From Streptomyces cyaneus (GTDB lineage Bacteria; Actinomycetota; Actinomycetes; Streptomycetales; Streptomycetaceae): a DNA stretch of 64,000 bases. The DNA is taken from the NCBI RefSeq assembly GCF_004028635.1, contig NZ_RQJW01000020.1:1-64000 (forward strand), given 5' to 3'. Shown one piece after another: positions 54,506-63,041 of the stretch (its first letter is position 1; the number at the start of each line of letters is the position of its first letter). The translations under genes and the position numbers were made by a program. The notes below the pieces were generated by a model that had not been told where the DNA came from, made no database searches, and worked only from the letters and a program-made list of their open reading frames with translations.

Positions 54506-55279
54506 TCAGCGCAGCAGTAGCTGTACCCCGCCCACGACTGTCGCCGCGATCACGAGTTGCTCGAACAGCCGCTGGTTGATCCGGTTCACAGCCCACTTGC
54601 CGATGAACGCACCCGGCACGACGAACACCACGAGCGCCGCGTCGAGCAGCAGCGAGGGACCGTCGATCAGGCCGAGTCCGGCGCTGAAGGGCACCTTGGA
54701 GACGTTGACGATCAGGAAGAAGAAGGCGGACGTCCCGAGGAAGCCGAGCTTTCGGAAGCCGGCCGACAGCAGGTACATCGACATCACCGGGCCGCCCGCG
54801 TTGGCGACCATGGTGGTGAAGCCGCCCAGGACGCCGTAGGAGCGGGCCTTGACCCGGCCGGCCCGCGTGGTGACCGAATCCGGTTGCTCCTCCTTGTCGG
54901 CCGTACGGCGGCGCCACACCGTCACGCCCGCCATCAGCAGCAGGATCGCGCCGATCGACGTACGGACGATCCCGTCGTCCGCCCACATCAGGAACACCGT
55001 GCCGAAGACGACGCCGGCCGCGACCGCGGGGAACAGCCGCCACAGCGTGGGCCAGTGGGCATGGCGCCGATAGGTGAGGACGGCGAGCACGTCCCCGGCG
55101 ATCAGGATCGGCAACAGGACGCCGGTGGAGGCGCGGGCGGGCAGCACGGCGGCGAAGATCGCGAGGCTGACCGTGTTGGCTCCGCTCACGGCCGTCTTGG
55201 AGAAGCCGACGAGCAGGGCCGCGAAGGCGAGCGCGGCGAACTCCCAACCGGTGATGTGCCAGAGAGTCATCGTGTCCAT
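54506..55279 (-). CDS. TSUP (TauE/SafE) family membrane exporter
   Basis: 257 aa, about eight membrane helices in two halves, each opening with a family motif: AALLVGFSKTAVSGANTVSL and GVLGGFTTMVANAGGPVMSMYLL. TSUP proteins export or import sulfite, sulfoacetate and related organosulfur anions; the substrate here is unknown. Monocistronic; ends 137 bp from the beta-propeller gene. Confidence 0.9.
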   Translation of the reverse strand: MDTMTLWHITGWEFAALAFAALLVGFSKTAVSGANTVSLAIFAAVLPARASTGVLLPILIAGDVLAVLTYRRHAHWPTLWRLFPAVAAGVVFGTVFLMWADDGIVRTSIGAILLLMAGVTVWRRRTADKEEQPDSVTTRAGRVKARSYGVLGGFTTMVANAGGPVMSMYLLSAGFRKLGFLGTSAFFFLIVNVSKVPFSAGLGLIDGPSLLLDAALVVFVVPGAFIGKWAVNRINQRLFEQLVIAATVVGGVQLLLR

Positions 55280-55345
55280 GCGGAGACCGATGCTATGCGC
55301 ACCTAAGCGACGCCCGTAAGGAGTGTCTCGTCAGTTGGGAGATTG

Positions 55346-56533
<1,188 letters not shown>

Positions 56534-56570
56534 GACAGTCTCCTGACCGGGCAGTATGAATCGACACCCA

Positions 56571-56590
56571 TTTAATTAGCACCGCTAGTT
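56571..56590 (-). promoter_or_regulatory. AT-rich palindrome upstream of the thiolase gene
   Basis: ATTAGC-acc-GCTAGT (56575-56589) is symmetric at 5 of 6 arm positions and lies within an AT-rich stretch (TTTAATTAGC ... CTAGTTTTGG). A TAGC-N-GCTA core fits operators of TetR-type acyl-CoA or fatty-acid regulators; that identity is inferred. It also precedes the divergent lipase gene by ~80 bp. Confidence 0.4.
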
Positions 56591-56670
56591 TTGGACTATA
56601 GACCGACCCGCCGCGCCCTGGGAAGATCCCCGGGCACCTTCACCGACGCAGCCGTAGGGGACGAGGAGAC

Positions 56671-57489
56671 ATGGCCGACACCCGCGAGCATGTCCTTGCC
56701 GCAAGCCGGGGACCGATCGTCGTACGCGAATGGCCGAACTCTCGGCCCCGCTGTCTCGCGCTCGTGATCCACGGCTACGGAGAGCATGTCGGCCGTTACG
56801 CCGGTGTGGCGGACGTCCTCGTCGAGCACGGAGCGGCCGTGTTCGGACCGGATCACGTCGGTCACGGGAGGTCGGCGGGCGAGCGCGTGGTGATCGAGGA
56901 CTTCGAGGACGTGGTCGCCGATGTACACGCCGTCGCCGACCTGGCCCGGGCCGCGCATCCGGACCTGCCCGTCGTCCTGATCGGGCACTCCATGGGCGGC
57001 CTGATCGCCGCCCGCTACGCGCAGCTCCACGGCGCCGGGCTCACCGCCCTGGTGCTGTCCGGGCCCGTGATCGGCGACTGGGCGCTGCCCCGGCGACTGC
57101 TCGCCCTGGACGAGATCCCCGACACCCCGATCAGCCCGGCGGCACTGTCCCGCGACCCCGAGGTGGGCGCGGCATACGCGGCGGATCCGCTGGTCTGGCA
57201 CGGCCCGATGAAGCGGCCGACGGTGGAGGCGTTCGCCCGGACGCTGGACACCGTATCCAAGGGCGGCGACCTCGGGCGTCTGCCGCTGCTGTGGCTGCAC
57301 GGCGCCGAGGACCGGCTGGTCCCGCTCCCCGGCAGCCGGGTCGGCGTCGAGGAGCTGCGCGGGGACGAGCTGACCGAGCGCGTCTACCCGGGGGCCCGGC
57401 ACGAGGTGTTCCACGAGACGAACCGGGCGGAGGTGTTCGCGGACCTGATCCACTTCCTGGACGGCGTGTTCGCACACCGAGACACCTAG
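56671..57489 (+). CDS. Monoacylglycerol lipase-type alpha/beta hydrolase
   Basis: 272 aa serine hydrolase (Hydrolase_4). LVIHGYGEHVGRYAGVADVLVEHGAAVFGPDHVGHGRSAGE, nucleophile GHSMGG (Ser), LLWLHGAEDRLVPLPGS (Asp) and GARHEVFHE (His) give the full triad. Cytoplasmic. Facing the thiolase gene, it may feed fatty acids into beta-oxidation (inference). Confidence 0.92.
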   Translation: MADTREHVLAASRGPIVVREWPNSRPRCLALVIHGYGEHVGRYAGVADVLVEHGAAVFGPDHVGHGRSAGERVVIEDFEDVVADVHAVADLARAAHPDLPVVLIGHSMGGLIAARYAQLHGAGLTALVLSGPVIGDWALPRRLLALDEIPDTPISPAALSRDPEVGAAYAADPLVWHGPMKRPTVEAFARTLDTVSKGGDLGRLPLLWLHGAEDRLVPLPGSRVGVEELRGDELTERVYPGARHEVFHETNRAEVFADLIHFLDGVFAHRDT

Positions 57490-57490
57490 C

Positions 57491-57516
57491 GTTTTGCACC
57501 GGTTCGCCCTGGGCAC
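57491..57516 (+). promoter_or_regulatory. SigB-type stress promoter upstream of dps
   Basis: GTTT (57491-57494), 16-nt spacer, GGGCAC (57511-57516). This fits the Streptomyces sigma-B-group pattern GNNT-N14-16-GGGTAC except for one base. It lies ~125 bp before a dps-like gene, a classic member of that regulon. Confidence 0.45.
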
Positions 57517-57639
57517 CCGCGCCCGCATGGAGTGGTTGCAGCAGCTGGGCAGGTCCGGGAGCGCCTGGAGCGCCCGGAGTGAATGCGGCGCCGCGCCGCT
57601 CCGTACCGGCCATGACCAAGCCAGAAGGAGGAGCTCGGA

Positions 57640-58122
57640 ATGACTGTCGTCAAGAGCACGCTGCCCGAACCGGCTCGCCGGGTCGCCGGGGAGGCCCTGC
57701 AGAGCACTCTCGTCGATCTTCTCGGACTCTCGCTGATCGGGAAGCAGGCGCACTGGAACATCGTGGGACCGCGGTTCCGCTCGATCCATCTGCAGCTCGA
57801 CGACGTGGTGTCGGTGGCCCGCTCGTTCTCCGACACGGTCGCCGAACGCTCCGCGGCGCTCGGCCTGCCGCCCGACGGCCGGCCGGAGACCATCGCCGCG
57901 GCCTACACACTGCCCGGCCCCAAGGAGGGCTGGCTGCGCGACACCGAGGTCGTGCAACTGGTCGTGGACTCCCTGGCGGCGGCCATAGAGCGGCTGCGCG
58001 AGCGTATCGACGCGACCGCAGAGCCGGACCCGGTGACGCAGGACCTGCTGATCGGCATCACGAGCGAGCTGGAGAAGCAGCGCTGGATGTTCGACGCCGA
58101 GAACTGGCCGCGCGACGAGTGA
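57640..58122 (+). CDS. dps: Dps-family ferritin-like protein
   Basis: 160 aa. The intersubunit ferroxidase ligands are in LIGKQAHWNIVGPRFRSIHLQLDDVV (His, His, Asp); TSELEKQRWMFDAENWP closes the four-helix bundle. Dps dodecamers oxidise and store iron and protect DNA. There is no long Lys-rich tail, so DNA binding may be weak. AGGAGG site upstream. Followed by a DUF3140 gene 43 bp later. Confidence 0.93.
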   Translation: MTVVKSTLPEPARRVAGEALQSTLVDLLGLSLIGKQAHWNIVGPRFRSIHLQLDDVVSVARSFSDTVAERSAALGLPPDGRPETIAAAYTLPGPKEGWLRDTEVVQLVVDSLAAAIERLRERIDATAEPDPVTQDLLIGITSELEKQRWMFDAENWPRDE

Positions 58123-58165
58123 CACGGTCGTACACGCACAGCCGTACTCGCCAAGGAGGGGCACC

Positions 58166-58498
58166 ATGACCGACGCCCTCGAACTCGACACGCTGTGGCA
58201 GGACTTCCACCGCGTGGTGAACATGACCTCGCAGGAGCTGGCCACCTGGCTGCGGGTCAGTGACGCGGACGAGGAGACCGAACCGCTGCCGGACCAGGCC
58301 GGCACACCGACCGGGCAACACGTCCTCGCGATCCTCCAGAAGCGGCGCACGGACCTCACGGACGACGACATCCAGGTGATGTACGACGTCGTGGACACCG
58401 TCACCGCCGAGGCCGACCTGGAGAACGAGCCCGAGCCCGAACAGACCCGCCGTCGGCATCAGCTGATGACGATCGGCCACGATCCGCTACGGCCGTGA
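58166..58498 (+). CDS. DUF3140 family protein
   Basis: 110 aa, acidic. LWQDFHRVVNMTSQELATWLRVSDADEE and GQHVLAILQKRRTDLTDDDIQVMYDVVDTVTAE are the DUF3140 signature, a small helical protein of unknown function often found near stress genes. AAGGAGG precedes the ATG. Its stop overlaps the next start (GTGA). Confidence 0.88.
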   Translation: MTDALELDTLWQDFHRVVNMTSQELATWLRVSDADEETEPLPDQAGTPTGQHVLAILQKRRTDLTDDDIQVMYDVVDTVTAEADLENEPEPEQTRRRHQLMTIGHDPLRP

Positions 58499-59142
58499 GC
58501 GACGACAAGCGCGTGGTACGGGAACTCGTGCGCGCGCACGGGCAGACGTTCGCCGAGGAGGCCGGCATCCCGCTGAAGGACACCCCGCAGCCGCTGTACC
58601 GGCTGCTGGTGCTGGCGCTCCTGCTCAGTGCCCGGATCCGTGGCTCGATCGCGCTGGACACCGCCCGCGCCCTGTACGAGGCGGGGCTGCGCGATCCGCG
58701 CCGGATGGCCGACGCCGACTGGCAGGAGCGGGTGGACGCGCTGGGCCGGGGCGGTTACCGGCGCTACGACGAGCGCACCGCCACCCAACTCGGCGACGGG
58801 GCAGAGCTGTTGACCGAGCGCTGGGGCGGCGATCTGCGGCGGCTGCGCAAGGAGGCGGACGGTGACGTCGCCGAACTGCGCCGTCTGCTGCAGGAGTTCC
58901 CCGGCATGGGTCCGGCGGGCGCCGACATCTTCCTGCGCGAGGCCCAGCGGGTCTGGCCGGAAGTGGCGCCCTACCTGGACGGCAAGGCACTCTCGGGCGC
59001 ACAGCGGCTCGGTCTGCCCAAGGACCCGGACCGGCTGGCCGACCTCGCCGGGAGCACCGAACCGGCCGTGCTCGCCGCCGCGTTGGTGCGTGCCGCAGTC
59101 GACAAGGAGGTGGCCGAAGACAGCCTCCGCCGGGCCGCATGA
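58495..59142 (+). CDS. HhH-GPD/endonuclease III-like protein
   Basis: 215 aa starting at GTG 58495. PQPLYRLLVLALLLSARIRGSIALDTARALYEAGL begins a helical DNA-glycosylase-type fold and EFPGMGPAGADIFLREAQ is the helix-hairpin-helix. The catalytic Lys/Asp of endonuclease III cannot be placed with confidence and no C-terminal Fe-S cysteines exist, so DNA glycosylase activity is uncertain. Translationally coupled to DUF3140; probably a stress-repair unit with dps. Confidence 0.75.
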   Translation: MSDDKRVVRELVRAHGQTFAEEAGIPLKDTPQPLYRLLVLALLLSARIRGSIALDTARALYEAGLRDPRRMADADWQERVDALGRGGYRRYDERTATQLGDGAELLTERWGGDLRRLRKEADGDVAELRRLLQEFPGMGPAGADIFLREAQRVWPEVAPYLDGKALSGAQRLGLPKDPDRLADLAGSTEPAVLAAALVRAAVDKEVAEDSLRRAA

Positions 59143-59210
59143 TCGTGAAAGACTGCGCGCACACGCCATTGTCGAACACAGTCGAGCGCCGTCGAGCACA
59201 GGAGGCCTGC

Positions 59211-60038
59211 GTGACCGGGACCGAGCCGGCGGTATCACGCATCGACACGAGCAGGCCGCATCCGGCGCGGGTGTACGACTGGTTCCTCGGCGGCAAGGAC
59301 AACTACCCCGTCGACGAGGAACTCGGACGGCAGATCGCCGCGCTGCAGGGGGATGCTCCGCGGCATGCGCGGGCCAACCGGCGGTTCATGGAGCGGGCCA
59401 CGCGGGCGGTCGTGCGGGACACGGGGATCCGGCAGTTCCTCGATGTCGGTTCCGGCATCCCGACCGAGCCCAACCTGCACCAGATCGCCCAGTCGGTCGT
59501 CCCGGACGCGCGGGTGGTGTACGTCGACAACGACCCGATCGTGCTCGCCCACGCGGCGACCCTACTGCGCGGCACCCCGGAGGGCGTGACCGAGTATGTG
59601 CAGGCCGATGCGCGTGAGCCGGAGCGGATCCTCGAAAGGGCCGCGTCCGTCCTCGACTTCGACCGTCCCGTCGCTCTGTCGCTGATCGCACTCCTGCACT
59701 TCATCGCGGACGACGACGGCGCCCACCGGCTCGTGGACACCTTGGTCGGCGCGCTGGCGCCGGGCAGCTGTCTGGTGCTCTCGGCCATGACGGCGGACTT
59801 CGATCCGGAGAACGTCCGTCGGGGCATCGAGGCCTACACGGCCGGCGGCGTGACGCTCGTGGCCCGTTCGCACGCCGAAATGGGCCGACTCTTCGAAGGA
59901 CTTGAGCTGCTGGAACCGGGGATCGTCTCCCTGTCGGACTGGCGCCCCTCGGCGGACGAGGACGGGGCGAAGGAAGGGCCCGTGTCCCAGGAGGAAGGGC
60001 CTGTGTCCCTGTACGGCGCGGTCGGCATCAAGCGCTGA
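59211..60038 (+). CDS. DUF574-family SAM-dependent methyltransferase
   Basis: 275 aa. RPHPARVYDWFLGGKDNYPVDEELGRQI is the PF04672 signature, and QFLDVGSGIPTEPNLHQIAQ binds SAM; VYVDNDPIVLAHA supplies the acidic residue. These proteins are highly multiplied in Streptomyces; substrates are unknown. GTG 59211 has AGGAGG; the earlier in-frame ATG at 59139 overlaps the previous gene and has no site. Confidence 0.92.
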   Translation: MTGTEPAVSRIDTSRPHPARVYDWFLGGKDNYPVDEELGRQIAALQGDAPRHARANRRFMERATRAVVRDTGIRQFLDVGSGIPTEPNLHQIAQSVVPDARVVYVDNDPIVLAHAATLLRGTPEGVTEYVQADAREPERILERAASVLDFDRPVALSLIALLHFIADDDGAHRLVDTLVGALAPGSCLVLSAMTADFDPENVRRGIEAYTAGGVTLVARSHAEMGRLFEGLELLEPGIVSLSDWRPSADEDGAKEGPVSQEEGPVSLYGAVGIKR

Positions 60039-60108
60039 TCCGCAGTCGGCGTCAAGCAGCCTCAAGCTGACCCCACTCCCAGTCAGCTCCCTCACCCAGC
60101 TCCCTCGC

Positions 60109-60798
60109 TCAGCCGAGCAACCACCCCCCGTCCACGCTCAGTTCGACCGCGTTGACCGACCCGTTGCGCAGCAGGAAGTCCACGGCGTCGGCCACGTCGG
60201 CCATGGTGGCGAGCCGGCCGATGGGGGTCTCGGTGCGCAGGGCGGCGAGCACCTTCTCCGGTTTGGCCTGCCAGTAGGGGCTGTCACCGACGACGCCCGG
60301 GTGGACGGCGTTCACCCGGATCGGGGCGAGTTCGACGGCGAGGGTGTTCATCAGTCCCCTCACACCCGCGTTGACCGTCGCGACCGTCGTCGCGCCCGGG
60401 TAGGGGCGTTCCTTGGCCTGTCCGCCGAACAGCACGATCGCGCTGTCGTCGTGCAGCCTGGACGTCAAGGTGTGCACGACCTCGGTGTAGCCGACGAGTT
60501 TGAGGGTGACGAGCCGCAGCGCGGCGTCGATGTCGTACTCGGTGACCTTGTTGTCGTCGCGCGAGACGCCCGCGACGACCAGGTGGTCGACGCGCCCGAC
60601 GTCGGCCAGCGCGGCGGCGATCTCCCCCGGCCGGCCGAGGTCGAGGGCGATTCCGCGGGCACCGAACTCCTTGGCGATGATATCGGCGCGATGGCCGTCG
60701 CGGCCGGTCAGGACGACTTCGTCCCCGCGTCCGGCCCGCATCCGGGCGAACTCCAGGCCGATCCCGGACGTACCGCCCACTACGAGGACACTGCTCAT
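60109..60798 (-). CDS. SDR-fold protein lacking the YxxxK active site
   Basis: 229 aa. N-terminal VLVVGGTSGIGLEFARMRAGRGDEVVLTGR binds NAD(P); VRVDHLVVAGVSRDD and the C-terminal RVNAVHPGVVGDS...ELSVDGGWLLG are typical. Where classical enzymes have YxxxK, this reads VATVNAGVRGLMNTLAVEL, so Tyr and Lys are replaced by Val and Asn. It may be a divergent or non-oxidoreductase member. Overlaps the bicupin gene by ATGA; last gene of the leftward operon. Confidence 0.82.
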   Translation of the reverse strand: MSSVLVVGGTSGIGLEFARMRAGRGDEVVLTGRDGHRADIIAKEFGARGIALDLGRPGEIAAALADVGRVDHLVVAGVSRDDNKVTEYDIDAALRLVTLKLVGYTEVVHTLTSRLHDDSAIVLFGGQAKERPYPGATTVATVNAGVRGLMNTLAVELAPIRVNAVHPGVVGDSPYWQAKPEKVLAALRTETPIGRLATMADVADAVDFLLRNGSVNAVELSVDGGWLLG

Positions 60799-61670
60799 GG
60801 CTCCAGGGCCTCCCTCAGATACTCCCAGTCCCGCGTGAACCGGTAGGAATGGCGCGGCGGCGGCTGCGGCGCCTGTGTCTCCAGCCAACGCAGCGGACCC
60901 TGACCGGCGTTGGCGAAGCCGTGCACGCAACCGGCGCCCGCCCAGGCGCAGTCGCCGGGACCGAGCAGGTACCGCTCGCCGTCGAACACCGCGTCCGCCT
61001 CCCCTTCGAGGAACAGGTACGTCTCCTCGAAGGGGTGGTCGTGCGTGCCTGCGACGCCGTCGGGCGCGTACTGCACCATGAACATGGTCGAGGCGACCGC
61101 GCCGAGGTCGCTGTCGACCATCATCTTCACGGTGATCCCGCTGTACACGAGCAGCGCGGTGCGCATGCTCGCCGACACCGCGAGCAGGTCCTGCGCCTGC
61201 TTGCCGAGGTCCATCTGCACGGGCTCGAAGTGGCCGAAGGACCGGGTACGCGGGTCCCGGACGTCGATGCGGACGGGGTCGCGCTCGGGCAGCGCGGGCA
61301 CCGCCTGGGTGTCGTACCCGTAGCGGGCCCGCGGCACGGGGGCGAGCATGTCGGCCCAGCGGCCGGCGAGGTCCCCGGCGCCGCGCCAGGCGTGCGGGAC
61401 GCCGGTCGGGAGGATGCCGTAGTCGCCCTCTTCGAGAAGGTACGCCCCTTCGGGCACATCGAGGATCACAGCCCCGTAGAGCAGGTGGAAGCTCTCCTCG
61501 TACGAGTGCACATGGGCCGGGACCCTGCCGTCGGGCCGTATCCCGCACAGGCCGAAGCCGGTGTGCACACTACCGTCGTCCTCGCCGACCAACGTCCGCC
61601 GCCGGTACCCGAGTTCGTCGTACGGGGGCTCCGGAACGTCGACGGCCCGGCGCACCAGGTGTCTGGTCAT
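60795..61670 (-). CDS. Bicupin protein (ureidoglycine aminohydrolase-like)
   Basis: 291 aa with two cupin domains. First: GFGLCGIRPDGRVPAHVHSYEESFHLLYG...GDYGILPTGVPHAWRG. Second: MFMVQYAPDGVAGTHDHPFEETYLFLEGEADAVFDGERYLLGPGDCAWAGAGCVHGFAN. His/Glu metal ligands are intact in both. The layout resembles AllE/UGlyAH-type bicupins of purine catabolism. Substrate not proven. ATGA overlaps with both neighbours show tight coupling. Confidence 0.83.
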   Translation of the reverse strand: MTRHLVRRAVDVPEPPYDELGYRRRTLVGEDDGSVHTGFGLCGIRPDGRVPAHVHSYEESFHLLYGAVILDVPEGAYLLEEGDYGILPTGVPHAWRGAGDLAGRWADMLAPVPRARYGYDTQAVPALPERDPVRIDVRDPRTRSFGHFEPVQMDLGKQAQDLLAVSASMRTALLVYSGITVKMMVDSDLGAVASTMFMVQYAPDGVAGTHDHPFEETYLFLEGEADAVFDGERYLLGPGDCAWAGAGCVHGFANAGQGPLRWLETQAPQPPPRHSYRFTRDWEYLREALEP

Positions 61671-63019
61671 GCCGCGCTCTTCGCCTCCTTCGCCGCGAGG
61701 AGCCGGTCGCGGGACTCCTCGACCAGGCGCCGGGCCCGGTCGAGGTCGGCCACGAGCCTGCCGTCGCGCTTGCGGATGACGCCGTCGACGATGACGGTGT
61801 CGACGTTGGAGACATCGGCCGACAAGGTCACCGCGGCGGCCGCATCGTGCACCGGGGCGACGTTCAGCGCGGTGGCGTCGATCGCGACGACGTCGGCGCG
61901 CTTGCCGGGGGTCAGGGAGCCGGTGCGGTGTTCGAGGCCCGCCACATGTGCGCCGTTGCGGGTCGCGATATCCAGCATCTGACGTGCCGTCAACATGGTG
62001 TCCGGCACCGGCATGTTGGCCTTCCAGCAGTCGGCGTTGACGCGGGCGCGCTCGGCGCCGAAGGCCGCGCGGATCTGGGTGAACATGTCGCCGGGCACGG
62101 TGGTGACGACGTCGATGCTCAGGGACGGCCGCAGTCCGTACTCGATGGCCTTCATCACGGGCGGCCAGCCGTGCCCCATCTGCACCTCGACCTGCGGCGC
62201 TATCGACACCGTGCCGCCGCTGTCGGCGACCATCTGCCACTCCTCGTCGCTGAGGTAGCAGCAGTGGACGTAGGTGGTGTCGGAGCCGAGGAGCCCCAGG
62301 CCGTGGAGCTGCTTGACCATGCCGAAGCGGCCCGCGAGCCGGCCCATGGCCACGTGCACGGTGATCGGGATGCCCAGCTCGCGGGCGAGGGCCCACTCGG
62401 CGGCGACGACGTCGTTGACGCAGAACCCCGGGCCGCGGGTGGCCAGTGCCATGGTCAGCAGGCCGTCGTCGGAGGAGAAGTAGGTGCTGCGGATCCGCCG
62501 TACGTCGTCGCCCGGTACCGCGATCTTGCTCTCGAACCAGTAGTCGGCGAGCGAGGTGTTGGCGCTGCCGTAGGCGTACTGGGCGCGGATGCCGGTCTCC
62601 GTGAGCGCCTGGATCGCGGCGTCCGGGTGGGCGGGCGTGTTGTTGATGTGGGACCAGTCGACGAGGGTGGTGATGCCGGCGTTCAGGCACTCCAGCGAGC
62701 CCGCGAGGTTGCCGGCGTACACGTCCTCGGGGGTGTACAGCGGCGCGAAGGTGTCGAGGATGTCGACGAAGTAGTCGTCCAGGGTGGCGTCGGGGGCGAC
62801 GTTGCGGATGGGCGCCTCCCAGGTGTGGCGGTGGGTGTCGACGAATCCGGGGATCACGATCCGGCCGCTCATGTCGAGCACTTCGGCGTCGGCGCTGATC
62901 TCCCGGTCCACCGCGGCGATCGTCCCGTCCTCGATGAGGACGTCGCCCTGGGGCAGGTCCCCGATCGCGGGGTCCATCGACAGCACATGACCGGCGCGCA
63001 GGAGTATCCGATGGGTCAT
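61667..63019 (-). CDS. Amidohydrolase (TrzA/AtzA/SsnA-like deaminase or hydrolase)
   Basis: 450 aa metal-dependent hydrolase. VIPGFVDTHRHTWEAPIRNVAPD holds the HxH metal pair; ITVHVAMGR, YVHCCYLSDEEW and LSIDVVTTVPGDMF give further His and Asp ligands. C-terminal GSLTPGKRADVVAID is standard for the ATZ/TRZ-type subfamily that deaminates or dechlorinates N-heterocycles. ATG at 63019 has GGAAG upstream. Overlaps the bicupin gene by ATGA. Confidence 0.9.
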   Translation of the reverse strand: MTHRILLRAGHVLSMDPAIGDLPQGDVLIEDGTIAAVDREISADAEVLDMSGRIVIPGFVDTHRHTWEAPIRNVAPDATLDDYFVDILDTFAPLYTPEDVYAGNLAGSLECLNAGITTLVDWSHINNTPAHPDAAIQALTETGIRAQYAYGSANTSLADYWFESKIAVPGDDVRRIRSTYFSSDDGLLTMALATRGPGFCVNDVVAAEWALARELGIPITVHVAMGRLAGRFGMVKQLHGLGLLGSDTTYVHCCYLSDEEWQMVADSGGTVSIAPQVEVQMGHGWPPVMKAIEYGLRPSLSIDVVTTVPGDMFTQIRAAFGAERARVNADCWKANMPVPDTMLTARQMLDIATRNGAHVAGLEHRTGSLTPGKRADVVAIDATALNVAPVHDAAAAVTLSADVSNVDTVIVDGVIRKRDGRLVADLDRARRLVEESRDRLLAAKEAKSAA

Positions 63020-63041
63020 CGTTCTTCCTCCCATGGGGTGT

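Noticed and set aside
61671..62690. Upstream extension of the bicupin open frame
   Set aside because: Antisense-frame shadow of the amidohydrolase on the same strand; Arg/Pro-rich with no motif.
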